Source of the DNA: an uncultured Tolumonas sp.
Lineage (GTDB): Bacteria; Pseudomonadota; Gammaproteobacteria; Enterobacterales; Aeromonadaceae
Direction of reading: 5' to 3'
NCBI RefSeq assembly: GCF_963676665.1
Contig: NZ_OY781387.1
Coordinates: 42,501 to 103,655 of the forward strand
DNA length: 61,155 nucleotides
Shown here: piece by piece, positions 1 through 8,433 of the stretch
Layout of the letters: each line of letters opens with the position of its first letter
Numbering within the stretch: the stretch's first letter is position 1
Program-made: the position numbers and the translations under genes
Notes under the pieces: generated by a model
What the model saw: only the letters and a program-made list of their open reading frames with translations
Databases searched by the model: none
Told to the model about the DNA's origin: nothing

Positions 1-627
<627 letters not shown>

Positions 628-761
628 TACAACACCCAAGTAGTTTTGAAGCGCTTGTTTGATTGATGAACTGATAGATAAACTGACTAGAGATAGTTGG
701 ACAGCTTTCCAAGACTTATTGCTGAGAGAGATAACACAAGCAGCGATAAGTAAACCGAATA

Positions 762-879
762 TGCCTGGCGGCAATAGCGCGATGGAACCACCTGTACCCA
801 TGCCGAACACAGAAGTGAAACGTTGTAGCGCCGATGGTAGTGTGGCATTCGCCATGTGAGAGTAGGACACTGCCAGGCT
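762..879 (+). rRNA. rrf: 5S ribosomal RNA
   Basis: The terminal helix strands tgcctggcggc and ctgccaggc bound the gene, and the interior contains the conserved stretches ccatgccgaaca, agaagtgaaac and gccgatggtagt. Length of about 118 nt fits bacterial 5S. It lies 134 nt after the 23S end, with no gene in the spacer. Confidence 0.96.
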
Positions 880-942
880 CCTAATTGATGTGAAGACCTT
901 GACTGGGTGACAACGGTTGAGCGAGCATAGAGAGAAAAGTGC

Positions 943-1019
943 GGAGTGGTAGTTCAGTCGGTTAGAATACCGGCCTGTCACGCCGGGGGTCGCGGGTTCG
1001 AGTCCCGTCCACTCCGCCA
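943..1019 (+). tRNA. tRNA-Asp (anticodon GTC)
   Basis: A 77-nt cloverleaf runs from ggagtgg to ccactccgcca, with the CCA end encoded. The anticodon arm is ccggcctgtcacgccgg with anticodon GTC, and the T arm contains gggttcgagtccc. It is the last gene of the rRNA operon, 63 nt after 5S, and is probably cut from the same transcript. Confidence 0.97.
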
Positions 1020-1027
1020 ATAATTTG

Positions 1028-1059
1028 AAAAGCCCTGAGCTGACGCTCAGGGCTTTTTG
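1028..1059 (+). terminator. Rho-independent terminator of the rRNA operon
   Basis: The hairpin agccctgagc-tgac-gctcagggct is a perfect 10-bp stem followed by a run of T. It ends the rRNA/tRNA transcript only about 24 nt before the next start codon. Confidence 0.93.
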
Positions 1060-1082
1060 CTATGCGGGCTACAGGAGCAGAT

Positions 1083-2111
1083 ATGCGAATACTGGTCGTG
1101 CGAAATGATAAGATTGGCGATTTTATGCTGGCCTGGCCCAGTTTTGCTATGTTAAAGCAGTCTTGTGATTGTCACATCACGGCTTTGGTTCCTAGTTATA
1201 CCGCCCCATTAGCACAATTATGTTCTTGGATTGATGAAGTTATCATTGATCCCGGTAAGAACGCCTCTAAAGAACAGCAAGCGTCGTTATTGACACAGAT
1301 TAAAGGTCAATTTGACGCAGCAATTACCCTGTTTTCAACCGGGCGAATTGGTTGGTTATTATGGCGAGCTAAAATTCCTTACCGTTTGGCTCCCGCTACG
1401 AAGCTGGCTCAGTTCTTCTACAATCATCGTTTGACACAGCGAAGGTCTTTCTCAGAAAAGCCTGAATATCAGTATAATCTCGACCTGATTCGTCTTTTTT
1501 TAGCGGATCATCACTTAAATATCGTTGAACCAGAAGCACCATATTTAGTTTTTCCAATAGAGTTGTTGGCACAAACTCGCTTGGAAACAGCTCAGAAATT
1601 AGATATAGCACCGTCGTCGTCATGGGTGATGGTGCATTGTGGTAGTGGTGGATCGGCGAATAATTTATCAGTGGTGCAATATGCAGAGCTGGTTGTTTGT
1701 TTGTATAAATATCATCCTGAACGGCACTTTTTGTTAACTGCTGGCCCGGGAGAAGAAGAAAAAACCAATGAATTAGCTGAATTACTGCGAGGTATGGATG
1801 TGCCTGTTACAGTTTATGTTTCTCGCGATGGTTTAGTTCGTTTTGCTCAGGTATTGGCGAATGCTGAATTGTTTATTGCTGGCAGCACTGGGCCATTGCA
1901 TATGGCTTCTGCACTGGATGTGCCAACGGTTGGTTTTTTTCCCCAACGCCGTTCTGCGACACCTCTGCGTTGGCGCCCATTAAATAGTGAAGGGCGGCAC
2001 CTGGCCTTTTCACCGCCAGCGGGTGAATTCAGCGAACAGAACATGGGGCTGCTGAATATGTCACAATGTGCAGAAGCCATCCGACTTTGGTGGTGCGGCT
2101 GGATGCACTAA
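1083..2111 (+). CDS. Glycosyltransferase family 9 (LPS heptosyltransferase-like)
   Basis: The 342-residue product is a GT-B-fold family 9 enzyme of the kind that adds heptose or another sugar from a nucleotide donor to the LPS inner core at the cytoplasmic face of the inner membrane. The N-terminus MRILVVRNDKIGDFMLAWP has the family's K-x-G-D signature, and the C-terminal half carries HCGSGGS and AGSTGPLHMA, which fit the donor-binding loops. The ATG at 1083 is preferred over one at 1062 because aggag lies 5 nt upstream and the protein then begins exactly at the family start. The gene faces the waaE-like gene tail to tail. Acceptor and sugar cannot be told from sequence. Its promoter is puzzling because the rRNA terminator ends just upstream. 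Confidence 0.85.
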   Translation: MRILVVRNDKIGDFMLAWPSFAMLKQSCDCHITALVPSYTAPLAQLCSWIDEVIIDPGKNASKEQQASLLTQIKGQFDAAITLFSTGRIGWLLWRAKIPYRLAPATKLAQFFYNHRLTQRRSFSEKPEYQYNLDLIRLFLADHHLNIVEPEAPYLVFPIELLAQTRLETAQKLDIAPSSSWVMVHCGSGGSANNLSVVQYAELVVCLYKYHPERHFLLTAGPGEEEKTNELAELLRGMDVPVTVYVSRDGLVRFAQVLANAELFIAGSTGPLHMASALDVPTVGFFPQRRSATPLRWRPLNSEGRHLAFSPPAGEFSEQNMGLLNMSQCAEAIRLWWCGWMH

Positions 2112-2134
2112 CTAACTTCTGCTGGCGGTAAATA

Positions 2135-2911
2135 TTATTTACTCTGTTTATTTTGACTGCGTAGCCACAAATCAGCATATTTCACGAAAGTGGAGTGTGC
2201 TGATAAAACTGAAAGTAAGAAGCCGGCCTTACCATCGAGAAAACCAGCCCGCAGTATATACATCCGGCTAAAGCAGCCAATAGCATGTAGTAGACCTTGC
2301 AATAAACTGCTACTTTTCCCCTTAGCCTCTCTGCCATCAGCCCATGCTTTTGCATACCGGGCCGACTTCACCAGATAATGTTCTAAATCTTTGTAAGGGA
2401 TATGTAGCAGATCCCCTTGTAAAGGTTGAAGCTGCATACTAGTGGTAATTTCTACTTTTTCATGCACTAATGCGGAGTTATAGCTGGTCAATTTGGTTGG
2501 ATATAACCGGATCACTCGGTCTGGATACCAGCCGCAATGGCGAATATAGCGACCAAAAACCCAGTTCAGTCGCGGGATGGTATAAGCAGCGTTATTATTT
2601 GGTTGTTGCAAGACGGCTTCGATATTTTGTCGTAGTTCAGATGTTACGCGTTCGTCGGCATCCAGCCAGAAGCACCAATCGGCAGTGACGCGTTGCTGCG
2701 CCATCTGACGTTGTCGGCCATATCCCTGCCAAAGTGGTTCTATGTCATACCGAGCATTAAATTCAGCGGCAATTTCTGCGGTGTTATCACTACTACCGGA
2801 ATCGAGAATAATAATTTCATCCACCCAGTCCGCAACGGATTGCAAGCAGGCGCGCAAATTTTCACCTTCATTTTTGACAATCAAAACAGCGGCAATGGTT
2901 GCTTTATTCAT
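2135..2911 (-). CDS. waaE: Family 2 glycosyltransferase, WaaE/KdtX-like LPS-core glucosyltransferase
   Basis: The 258-residue protein is a GT-A-fold family 2 transferase. It has the N-terminal signature [11 protein letters not shown], a LDSGSSDNT loop and the metal-binding DADE motif near residues 103-106. The stretch [12 protein letters not shown] followed by [10 protein letters not shown] closely matches, from memory, the WaaE/KdtX group, which in Klebsiella adds beta-1,4-glucose to heptose I of the inner core. Length also matches that group. Its ATG overlaps the stop of the upstream family 9 gene by 4 nt (ATGA), so the two are translationally coupled. The sugar added here is inferred from the family. 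Confidence 0.82.
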   Translation of the reverse strand: MNKATIAAVLIVKNEGENLRACLQSVADWVDEIIILDSGSSDNTAEIAAEFNARYDIEPLWQGYGRQRQMAQQRVTADWCFWLDADERVTSELRQNIEAVLQQPNNNAAYTIPRLNWVFGRYIRHCGWYPDRVIRLYPTKLTSYNSALVHEKVEITTSMQLQPLQGDLLHIPYKDLEHYLVKSARYAKAWADGREAKGKSSSLLQGLLHAIGCFSRMYILRAGFLDGKAGFLLSVLSAHSTFVKYADLWLRSQNKQSK

Positions 2912-3978
2912 GCTTGATCCTGTGGGGGCGCTAATGGGAAAGCGGCAAGTAATTTATCAAATGCGAGTTTAACCTGCTCAATACTGATCTGTTGCATTGC
3001 CCGGTCATCTTTAAGCCGGGTACGCCAGGCTAATTCAGACAGCGATCTGCCGGTTTGTTGCGTGATGAATTGTTCATAAACACTGACTACATACTCTCGA
3101 CAGTGATAAGGGCCGGTACGCTGTGGATTATGGTGGGCATATAAACCAAGTACAGGCACTCCTGCTGCAGTTGCCATATGTGTAGGACCGGTATCTGGTG
3201 CCAAGACCATATGTGATTGCTTTATTAACGCCATTAGTTGTTTTAGGTTTGTTTTACCAATCAAATTCTGTGGCTTGCTTTGGCATTGGCGGATTATTTC
3301 CTGTGCCATGCTTTGCTCTATTGTACTTGGCCCGCCGCACAGGAAAACTTGCAGACCTTTGCTGGCCGCATAGTCTGCCAGTGCGGCATAACCCGCAGTC
3401 GTCCAGTTTTTAAATGCTTTACTTGCTGCGGGGCTAATCAAGAGGGTCGGTTTGCCATCAATTTGTTTTCGAGCCCAATCATCATCGATGTCTGAGGTAG
3501 GGATAAACCATTGAGGCGTCAGATCACTAATACCCAGTTCTTGTGCAAAAGCCATAAAACCGTCAAGTACATGAGGGGATTCTGGTGATTTTACTTTGTA
3601 ATTCGTGAAATATTGCTGACCATCACCGGCACGTTCTTGATCAAAACCTAACGTGGTTTTGGTTTTGATTCCCAATCGCAATAGACTGGCCCGCAACGCA
3701 CTTTGCATATGCAGTAAAGCATCAAACCGGATATGCCGTAGTTGGCGCCAGATTTGCCAATATCCGCGAAATCCTGCTTTTTTATCAAAAGGGAGCACGT
3801 CAATACCAGGTAGATCACCCAGCAATTGTGCTTCTAATTTGCCCATGATCCAGACAATACGGGTCTGAGGCCATTGACGTTGAATGGCTTGTACCATCGC
3901 AACAGCATGAACACAGTCACCAATGGCAGAAAGACGGATCAGGCACAGGGCTTTCGGTGGCACAGAAAAAAGAGGCAT
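2908..3978 (-). CDS. Glycosyltransferase family 9 (LPS heptosyltransferase, possibly HepI-type)
   Basis: The 356-residue product is a second family 9 enzyme. The N-terminal segment [17 protein letters not shown] carries the S-x-G-D nucleotide-sugar loop and the C-terminal domain has [21 protein letters not shown]. This type is commonly annotated as LPS heptosyltransferase I in marine and aquatic gammaproteobacteria, so it is a candidate for adding the first heptose to Kdo; no more typical WaaC is seen in the window. The reading frame extends to a TTG at 3993, but the ATG at 3978 gives the better N-terminus; neither has a strong ribosome site. It is first of a two-gene unit with the waaE-like gene. 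Confidence 0.8.
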   Translation of the reverse strand: MPLFSVPPKALCLIRLSAIGDCVHAVAMVQAIQRQWPQTRIVWIMGKLEAQLLGDLPGIDVLPFDKKAGFRGYWQIWRQLRHIRFDALLHMQSALRASLLRLGIKTKTTLGFDQERAGDGQQYFTNYKVKSPESPHVLDGFMAFAQELGISDLTPQWFIPTSDIDDDWARKQIDGKPTLLISPAASKAFKNWTTAGYAALADYAASKGLQVFLCGGPSTIEQSMAQEIIRQCQSKPQNLIGKTNLKQLMALIKQSHMVLAPDTGPTHMATAAGVPVLGLYAHHNPQRTGPYHCREYVVSVYEQFITQQTGRSLSELAWRTRLKDDRAMQQISIEQVKLAFDKLLAAFPLAPPQDQA

Positions 3979-4179
3979 GGCTGGACTGAACAAATTAACG
4001 ATGGCGTATTATGCGGATCACGATAAAAATTGTAAAACAACAAACTAGATATGAAACACTTCTTTGTAAAAGGTATCTGCGTGATTCACCTCTGTTTTTT
4101 CCTATTTTTAGCTCACCGGGGAGGCACTTTTTTACATAAACATGTCACAATCATCACTTAATGTGCAGTTGTGTTTTTT

Positions 4180-5289
4180 ATGAAGATAGCGGTAAAGGGA
4201 TCAAGTGTTGTGAGATATTTGGTAGTGCAGACCAAACAAATCGGTGATGTATTGGTATCTACGGCACTGTGCGATAATTTAAAGAAGAATGATCCCACCA
4301 GCGAAGTGCATTATCTGGTAATGGACTATTGTGCTGGAATGGCACAAGGTGATCCCTGTATTGATAAGTTGATCATCATTGATAAATCACAGCGCAATAA
4401 CTGGCGTTATCTCTGGCGCTTGATGATGCAATTACGTCAGCAGCACTATGATGTCGTCATTAATAGCCAGGGGCAAATGATTGGATTACTGACCTGTTTG
4501 TTCAGTGGTGCTAAGACGCGCATTGGTTTTGATTCTTTTCCATGGCGGTTAGGACATAACCGGGTTGTTCGTTTTGGTTTGGATACCGAACATCAAGGTA
4601 ATTGTTCTATGCTGGATGATCGGTTTTCATTATTGAAACCGCTTAAGCTGGCGAAAGAAGATCGCAATTATCATCTCTGGTTGTCAGATATTGAGAAGGA
4701 GCTGGCGAAGAAAACACTATCAGCTGCCGGCATTGACCTGCAACGCCCACTGATTGCATTAGGTGTTAATTCTTTGGGGAGCTATAAACGCTGGCCCATC
4801 GATTATTTTGCTCAACTAGCGCAATGGCTGATTGAGCAGTACGGTGCGCAGATTTTGGTGTATGCAGCACCGAATGAGCGAGACTATAACTATCAATTAC
4901 GTCACTTATTACCTGCTCATTTACAAGCCATGGTATTTGATCGCATCGATACGGCTTCTATCCGGGAATTAGCCGGATTACTGAGTCATTGCCAGCTGTT
5001 TGTTGGTAACGACACAGGACCCCGACATATTGCGCAGGCACTGGATATCCCATTACTGACTATAGTGGCACCGACAGGAGCCAAAAACATCGCCAATCCG
5101 CTTAACCATCCACGTTTTCAAGCAATCGATGTCTGGGATGTACTTGGCGAACAGCAGAAACAGCAGTTATTACCAACGTTAAAACGGGATGATAATGATC
5201 AGGAACTGTTTCGCCAATTAACACCGCAACATGTCATTTCAGCTGTTACCGCGTTGATGGATAAACAATGTCGGATAACAACGGCTTGA
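4180..5289 (+). CDS. Glycosyltransferase family 9 (LPS heptosyltransferase-like)
   Basis: A third family 9 enzyme of 369 residues, with YLVVQTKQIGDVLVSTAL near the N-terminus, GVNSLGSYKRWP in the middle and VGNDTGPRHIAQALDIPLL at the donor site. These features resemble WaaQ-type heptosyltransferases that extend the inner core, but the acceptor cannot be named. The start is ambiguous: the ATG at 4180 gives about ten extra residues, while a GTG at 4210 has aaggga 9 nt upstream and yields the usual family beginning (MRYLVVQTKQ). It is divergent from the gene ending at 2908, sharing an AT-rich 200-bp intergenic region, and convergent with waaF. Confidence 0.83.
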   Translation: MKIAVKGSSVVRYLVVQTKQIGDVLVSTALCDNLKKNDPTSEVHYLVMDYCAGMAQGDPCIDKLIIIDKSQRNNWRYLWRLMMQLRQQHYDVVINSQGQMIGLLTCLFSGAKTRIGFDSFPWRLGHNRVVRFGLDTEHQGNCSMLDDRFSLLKPLKLAKEDRNYHLWLSDIEKELAKKTLSAAGIDLQRPLIALGVNSLGSYKRWPIDYFAQLAQWLIEQYGAQILVYAAPNERDYNYQLRHLLPAHLQAMVFDRIDTASIRELAGLLSHCQLFVGNDTGPRHIAQALDIPLLTIVAPTGAKNIANPLNHPRFQAIDVWDVLGEQQKQQLLPTLKRDDNDQELFRQLTPQHVISAVTALMDKQCRITTA

Positions 5290-5319
5290 GTAAATAACCA
5301 CTGCTATCCGCTTTAGTCT

Positions 5320-6348
5320 TTATTGAAGAGCTGATAATGCCTGCCAGACCTGAGCTGGGGGCAGTTCCTTCAGACATTTAAGATGACCGTATGGACATTC
5401 CCGTTTAAAACAGGGCCGGCACTCTATGTCGGTATGTACTATCTGTACCTTTTGGCTGAGCGGTGGTGTGTAACCTGGCGACGTAGAGCCATAAACGGCA
5501 ACTATCGGTGTGTTCACTGCCGCAGCAATATGCATCAGACCAGAGTCATTACTCACTACTTTCGTACAAGCAGCCAAGAGATCAATGGCTTCGGTCAGAC
5601 TGGTATTGCCGGCTAATAAATGACAATGCGTTTGCAACTCTTCGGGCAGATATTGTCGAATAGTATTGGCTACCGGCTGATCTTTTTGAGAGCCAAATAT
5701 CCAGACCTCACCGCCATCAGTAATCCATTGATTTGCTATCGCTGCATAATGCTCTTCTGGCCAACGCTTGGACGGGCCAAATTCAGCGCCGGGGCAGAGA
5801 CCCAGAACAGGTTTATCTAGGTTGACGTTTAACCGAGAAATTGCAGCTTGTTGCTGCACTTTATCTACCAGCAATGCGGGATAAGGGAGCTCAAGGATAT
5901 CTTTTTCGGAGCGCATTTTCTGGTGAGTAAATGCCAACGCGATGTAACGCTGCACCATCAACGGGAATGCTTTTTTATTATTTCGCAAGTCATTCAATAA
6001 ACCATACCGGCTTTCACCTTTCCAGCCAGTGCGTTTAGGTATTTGAGCAAAAAGTGGGATCAGTGCCGATTTCAGCGAATTGGGTAAGACAATAGCCTGA
6101 GTGTACTGGTTTTTTTTAAGCTCACGCCCCAGTCTCCAGCGAGCCGTTAATTTGAAATCTCCATGGCCTAGCGGCATTTCGATGGCTTGATCGACCTGTG
6201 GCATACGGGCCAGCAAAGGTAGACACCAGCGTGGTGCCATGACATGGAGTTCCATATCGGGTTGCTGTTTTTTTAAGGTGATATAGAGACTTTGCGACAT
6301 CACCATATCGCCGACCCAGGATGGGCCGATAATTAAATATTTTTCCAT
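5320..6348 (-). CDS. waaF: ADP-heptose:LPS heptosyltransferase II (WaaF)
   Basis: WaaF transfers the second L-glycero-D-manno-heptose from ADP-heptose to heptose I of the LPS core. The 342-residue protein (E. coli WaaF is 348) shows the family-defining strings IGPSWVGDMVMSQSLY, PLGHGDFKLTARWRLGR, LPNSLKSALIP, RTGWKGESRYGLLND and SNDSGLMHIAAAV, plus the Cys-rich CRPCFKRECPYGHLKC near the C-terminus. It lies 4 nt after the stop of the upstream family 2 gene, at the end of the minus-strand run hldD, wahA, waaL, GT2, waaF. HldD, which makes the ADP-heptose donor, is encoded at the head of the same run. Confidence 0.95.
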   Translation of the reverse strand: MEKYLIIGPSWVGDMVMSQSLYITLKKQQPDMELHVMAPRWCLPLLARMPQVDQAIEMPLGHGDFKLTARWRLGRELKKNQYTQAIVLPNSLKSALIPLFAQIPKRTGWKGESRYGLLNDLRNNKKAFPLMVQRYIALAFTHQKMRSEKDILELPYPALLVDKVQQQAAISRLNVNLDKPVLGLCPGAEFGPSKRWPEEHYAAIANQWITDGGEVWIFGSQKDQPVANTIRQYLPEELQTHCHLLAGNTSLTEAIDLLAACTKVVSNDSGLMHIAAAVNTPIVAVYGSTSPGYTPPLSQKVQIVHTDIECRPCFKRECPYGHLKCLKELPPAQVWQALSALQ

Positions 6349-6352
6349 ACAG

Positions 6353-7195
6353 TTATTTGTTACTTAATTGATTGTCTAGAGCGGTTAACGCTTTTTTATC
6401 AGCATACTTGACAAGTTTTATAATAGCTTTGATTCCTCGCCACATTAATCGAGCTTTATAGTAGAGAACAACAGGATATGAGAAATGTTTTCGTGCGAAT
6501 AAAAGTTCACAGTAATAGTAAGAAAGTGATAACTTTTGGCTCTCAATTCCGGTGTCAACACCACCACTTGTGATCCTTAAATGTTTTAACTTTGCTTCAG
6601 GACAGAAAACGATGTTGAAATGATTTTTGAAGAGTCTCAACCCAAAGTCAGAGTCTTCATTGTTGGATGATTTGGTGTATCTTTCATCGAAACCGCCCAC
6701 ATCTAAATAAGCTGTTTTTTTTACGCTAAAATTGCATCCAGTTAATGTGTTAGTTTTTCCATGAGAAATGCAATTATTGCTACCACTAAATCGGATTTTA
6801 TTGTCTACCCACTGAGGTTTATTTTTAGGTTCGCTATCATCTTCAATAATGCGACCTTGGACGGCATCTGCATTATTCAAGGTGTAATTTTTAATATGCT
6901 GACTCACAAAGTCAGTATCAAAGACAACATCATCATCAATGAAAATTAATATATCGCCAGATGCATTTCTTGCCCCAATGTTTCTTGCTCTGGTCAATCC
7001 AGCAATGTCTTCAGTTATATATATAATTCTTTTTTTAATGGATTCAATATATTTTGTTGTGTCTTTTTGATGCTGCTTTGTTTGGTCAATAACGACTATC
7101 TCAAGATCTTTAAAATCCTGAGATAAACAATTTTCAATTGTATTTACTAATGCATCTTCTCTATTATAAGTAGGTATAATTAAGCTGGCTTTCAT
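6353..7195 (-). CDS. Family 2 glycosyltransferase, AT-rich gene
   Basis: The 280-residue protein is a GT-A family 2 transferase: KASLIIPTYNREDALVNTI at the N-terminus, TRARNIGARNASGD, the IDDDV metal-binding motif, and a GGFDERY segment after it. The ATG at 7195 is chosen because it overlaps the waaL stop as ATGA and removes a 20-residue non-family extension. Donor and acceptor are unknown; its place between the ligase and waaF suggests an outer-core or O-unit sugar. The gene is clearly more AT-rich than its neighbours (two sampled 60-base rows contain 14 and 20 G+C), suggesting separate acquisition. Confidence 0.82.
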   Translation of the reverse strand: MKASLIIPTYNREDALVNTIENCLSQDFKDLEIVVIDQTKQHQKDTTKYIESIKKRIIYITEDIAGLTRARNIGARNASGDILIFIDDDVVFDTDFVSQHIKNYTLNNADAVQGRIIEDDSEPKNKPQWVDNKIRFSGSNNCISHGKTNTLTGCNFSVKKTAYLDVGGFDERYTKSSNNEDSDFGLRLFKNHFNIVFCPEAKLKHLRITSGGVDTGIESQKLSLSYYYCELLFARKHFSYPVVLYYKARLMWRGIKAIIKLVKYADKKALTALDNQLSNK

Positions 7196-8433
7196 TTTTT
7201 TTCCATAAAATTGGTTGTTTTCGATGAGGAATAAATCAATATCACTGATAGACAATAAAAAACAATCCCTGAGTTATGGTTAAGGAATGCCTGACTCAGA
7301 CAATAATCTATGGTTGATAACACTAATACGACACCACAAGCAGCTAATGTTTTATCTTCAGCTGAAACAGCGGTAGTAAGCTGTTTTTTAAACGTTGTCA
7401 GCGGAAATAAAAACAAGACGAGTAACGCACTAAGCCCAATGCTCCCGCGTTTGGCCATTTCATCTAGAAATTGATTATGTGCGTGACCATGGAAGTCGTA
7501 GGCTTCTTTCGTGATAAGTCCGCTTTTGTATTGCTGTTCTTGCGACACCCGGACGCCATTATTACCCCAGCCAAATATTGGTTTCTTAACAAAACTATCA
7601 ATCGCGCTTTTCCAGAATTCAAATCGTAACCCTAATGAGGTGTCTTTGGTTCCGCCAGAAAGATAAAGGCTGATGTCTTGTTCTGCAGCTTTAAAGCGTT
7701 GAGGTACACCGCTTTGAGGCATTAGGCAAAAACTAATTAATAAGCATAATGCTAAAGTCATACTCCATTTAACTCGACCCGAAAACCAACTATTAAATAT
7801 GCGGTAGCCGATAATTAGAATGATTGGAAACATAATCCAGCCGCCACGAGCAGAGGATAAAATACTCCCTAATATCCCCATAGCAGTTGCTATAGAAAAA
7901 TAAATCAAATGCCGCGAATGTGAGGTGTGAATAGCCCACATTACGCCACATAAACTGAGTAATCCAAGCGACATACTGATATCGCCACCTTGGATATGCA
8001 TCATCCATTCAAAAGCTGGTTGCTCGGGAGTGATATGACGGTCCCATAACGCACGAAGACCGGCAGCAATAGCGCCGGTGGCGATACCGTTCATCAGCCA
8101 GAGAAAACGGGGTGGGTAACGTAGACACAATAATAAAATGGCGATACCCATGAGTCCTCGGCTGGGACGATCAAATTCTCTAAAGGCCCCACCGTCCCAA
8201 ATAATAGAAATACCTTGGATCAATACATAAGCCAGCAATGCCAGTAGAAGATATTTGCTGTTCTGATCTAAAACAGAATAATTTTTTTTATTTATTAATA
8301 ATGGCAATGATAAAAACAATAAGACAGCCGATGCGTATGAATAGCCACTGGGTACACTAATACAAATAGCAAAAAATAAAAAATAGCAAAGCTGAATAAC
8401 CCAGTATTTTTTTGATTCTAGTTTTTCTGTCAT
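7192..8433 (-). CDS. waaL: O-antigen ligase / WaaL-like polytopic membrane protein
   Basis: The 413-residue product is very hydrophobic with about ten or more predicted membrane segments and the Wzy_C-type periplasmic loop. The loop includes RFEFWKSAIDSF, FGWGNN and a GHAHNQFLDEMAKRG segment; the H-x-x-x-x-D/E pattern at HNQFLDEMAKRG is typical of O-antigen ligases. Such enzymes join polysaccharide from undecaprenyl diphosphate to the lipid A-core on the periplasmic side. The ATG at 8433 overlaps the wahA stop by ATGA. An O-antigen polymerase (Wzy) shares the same fold, but the core-cluster position favours ligase. Confidence 0.83.
   Translation of the reverse strand: MTEKLESKKYWVIQLCYFLFFAICISVPSGYSYASAVLLFLSLPLLINKKNYSVLDQNSKYLLLALLAYVLIQGISIIWDGGAFREFDRPSRGLMGIAILLLCLRYPPRFLWLMNGIATGAIAAGLRALWDRHITPEQPAFEWMMHIQGGDISMSLGLLSLCGVMWAIHTSHSRHLIYFSIATAMGILGSILSSARGGWIMFPIILIIGYRIFNSWFSGRVKWSMTLALCLLISFCLMPQSGVPQRFKAAEQDISLYLSGGTKDTSLGLRFEFWKSAIDSFVKKPIFGWGNNGVRVSQEQQYKSGLITKEAYDFHGHAHNQFLDEMAKRGSIGLSALLVLFLFPLTTFKKQLTTAVSAEDKTLAACGVVLVLSTIDYCLSQAFLNHNSGIVFYCLSVILIYSSSKTTNFMEKK

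Noticed and set aside
2124-2133. ggcggtaaat resembles an RfaH ops element (ggcggtag)
   Set aside because: It differs at the key final G and lies between convergent gene ends, not in an operon leader.
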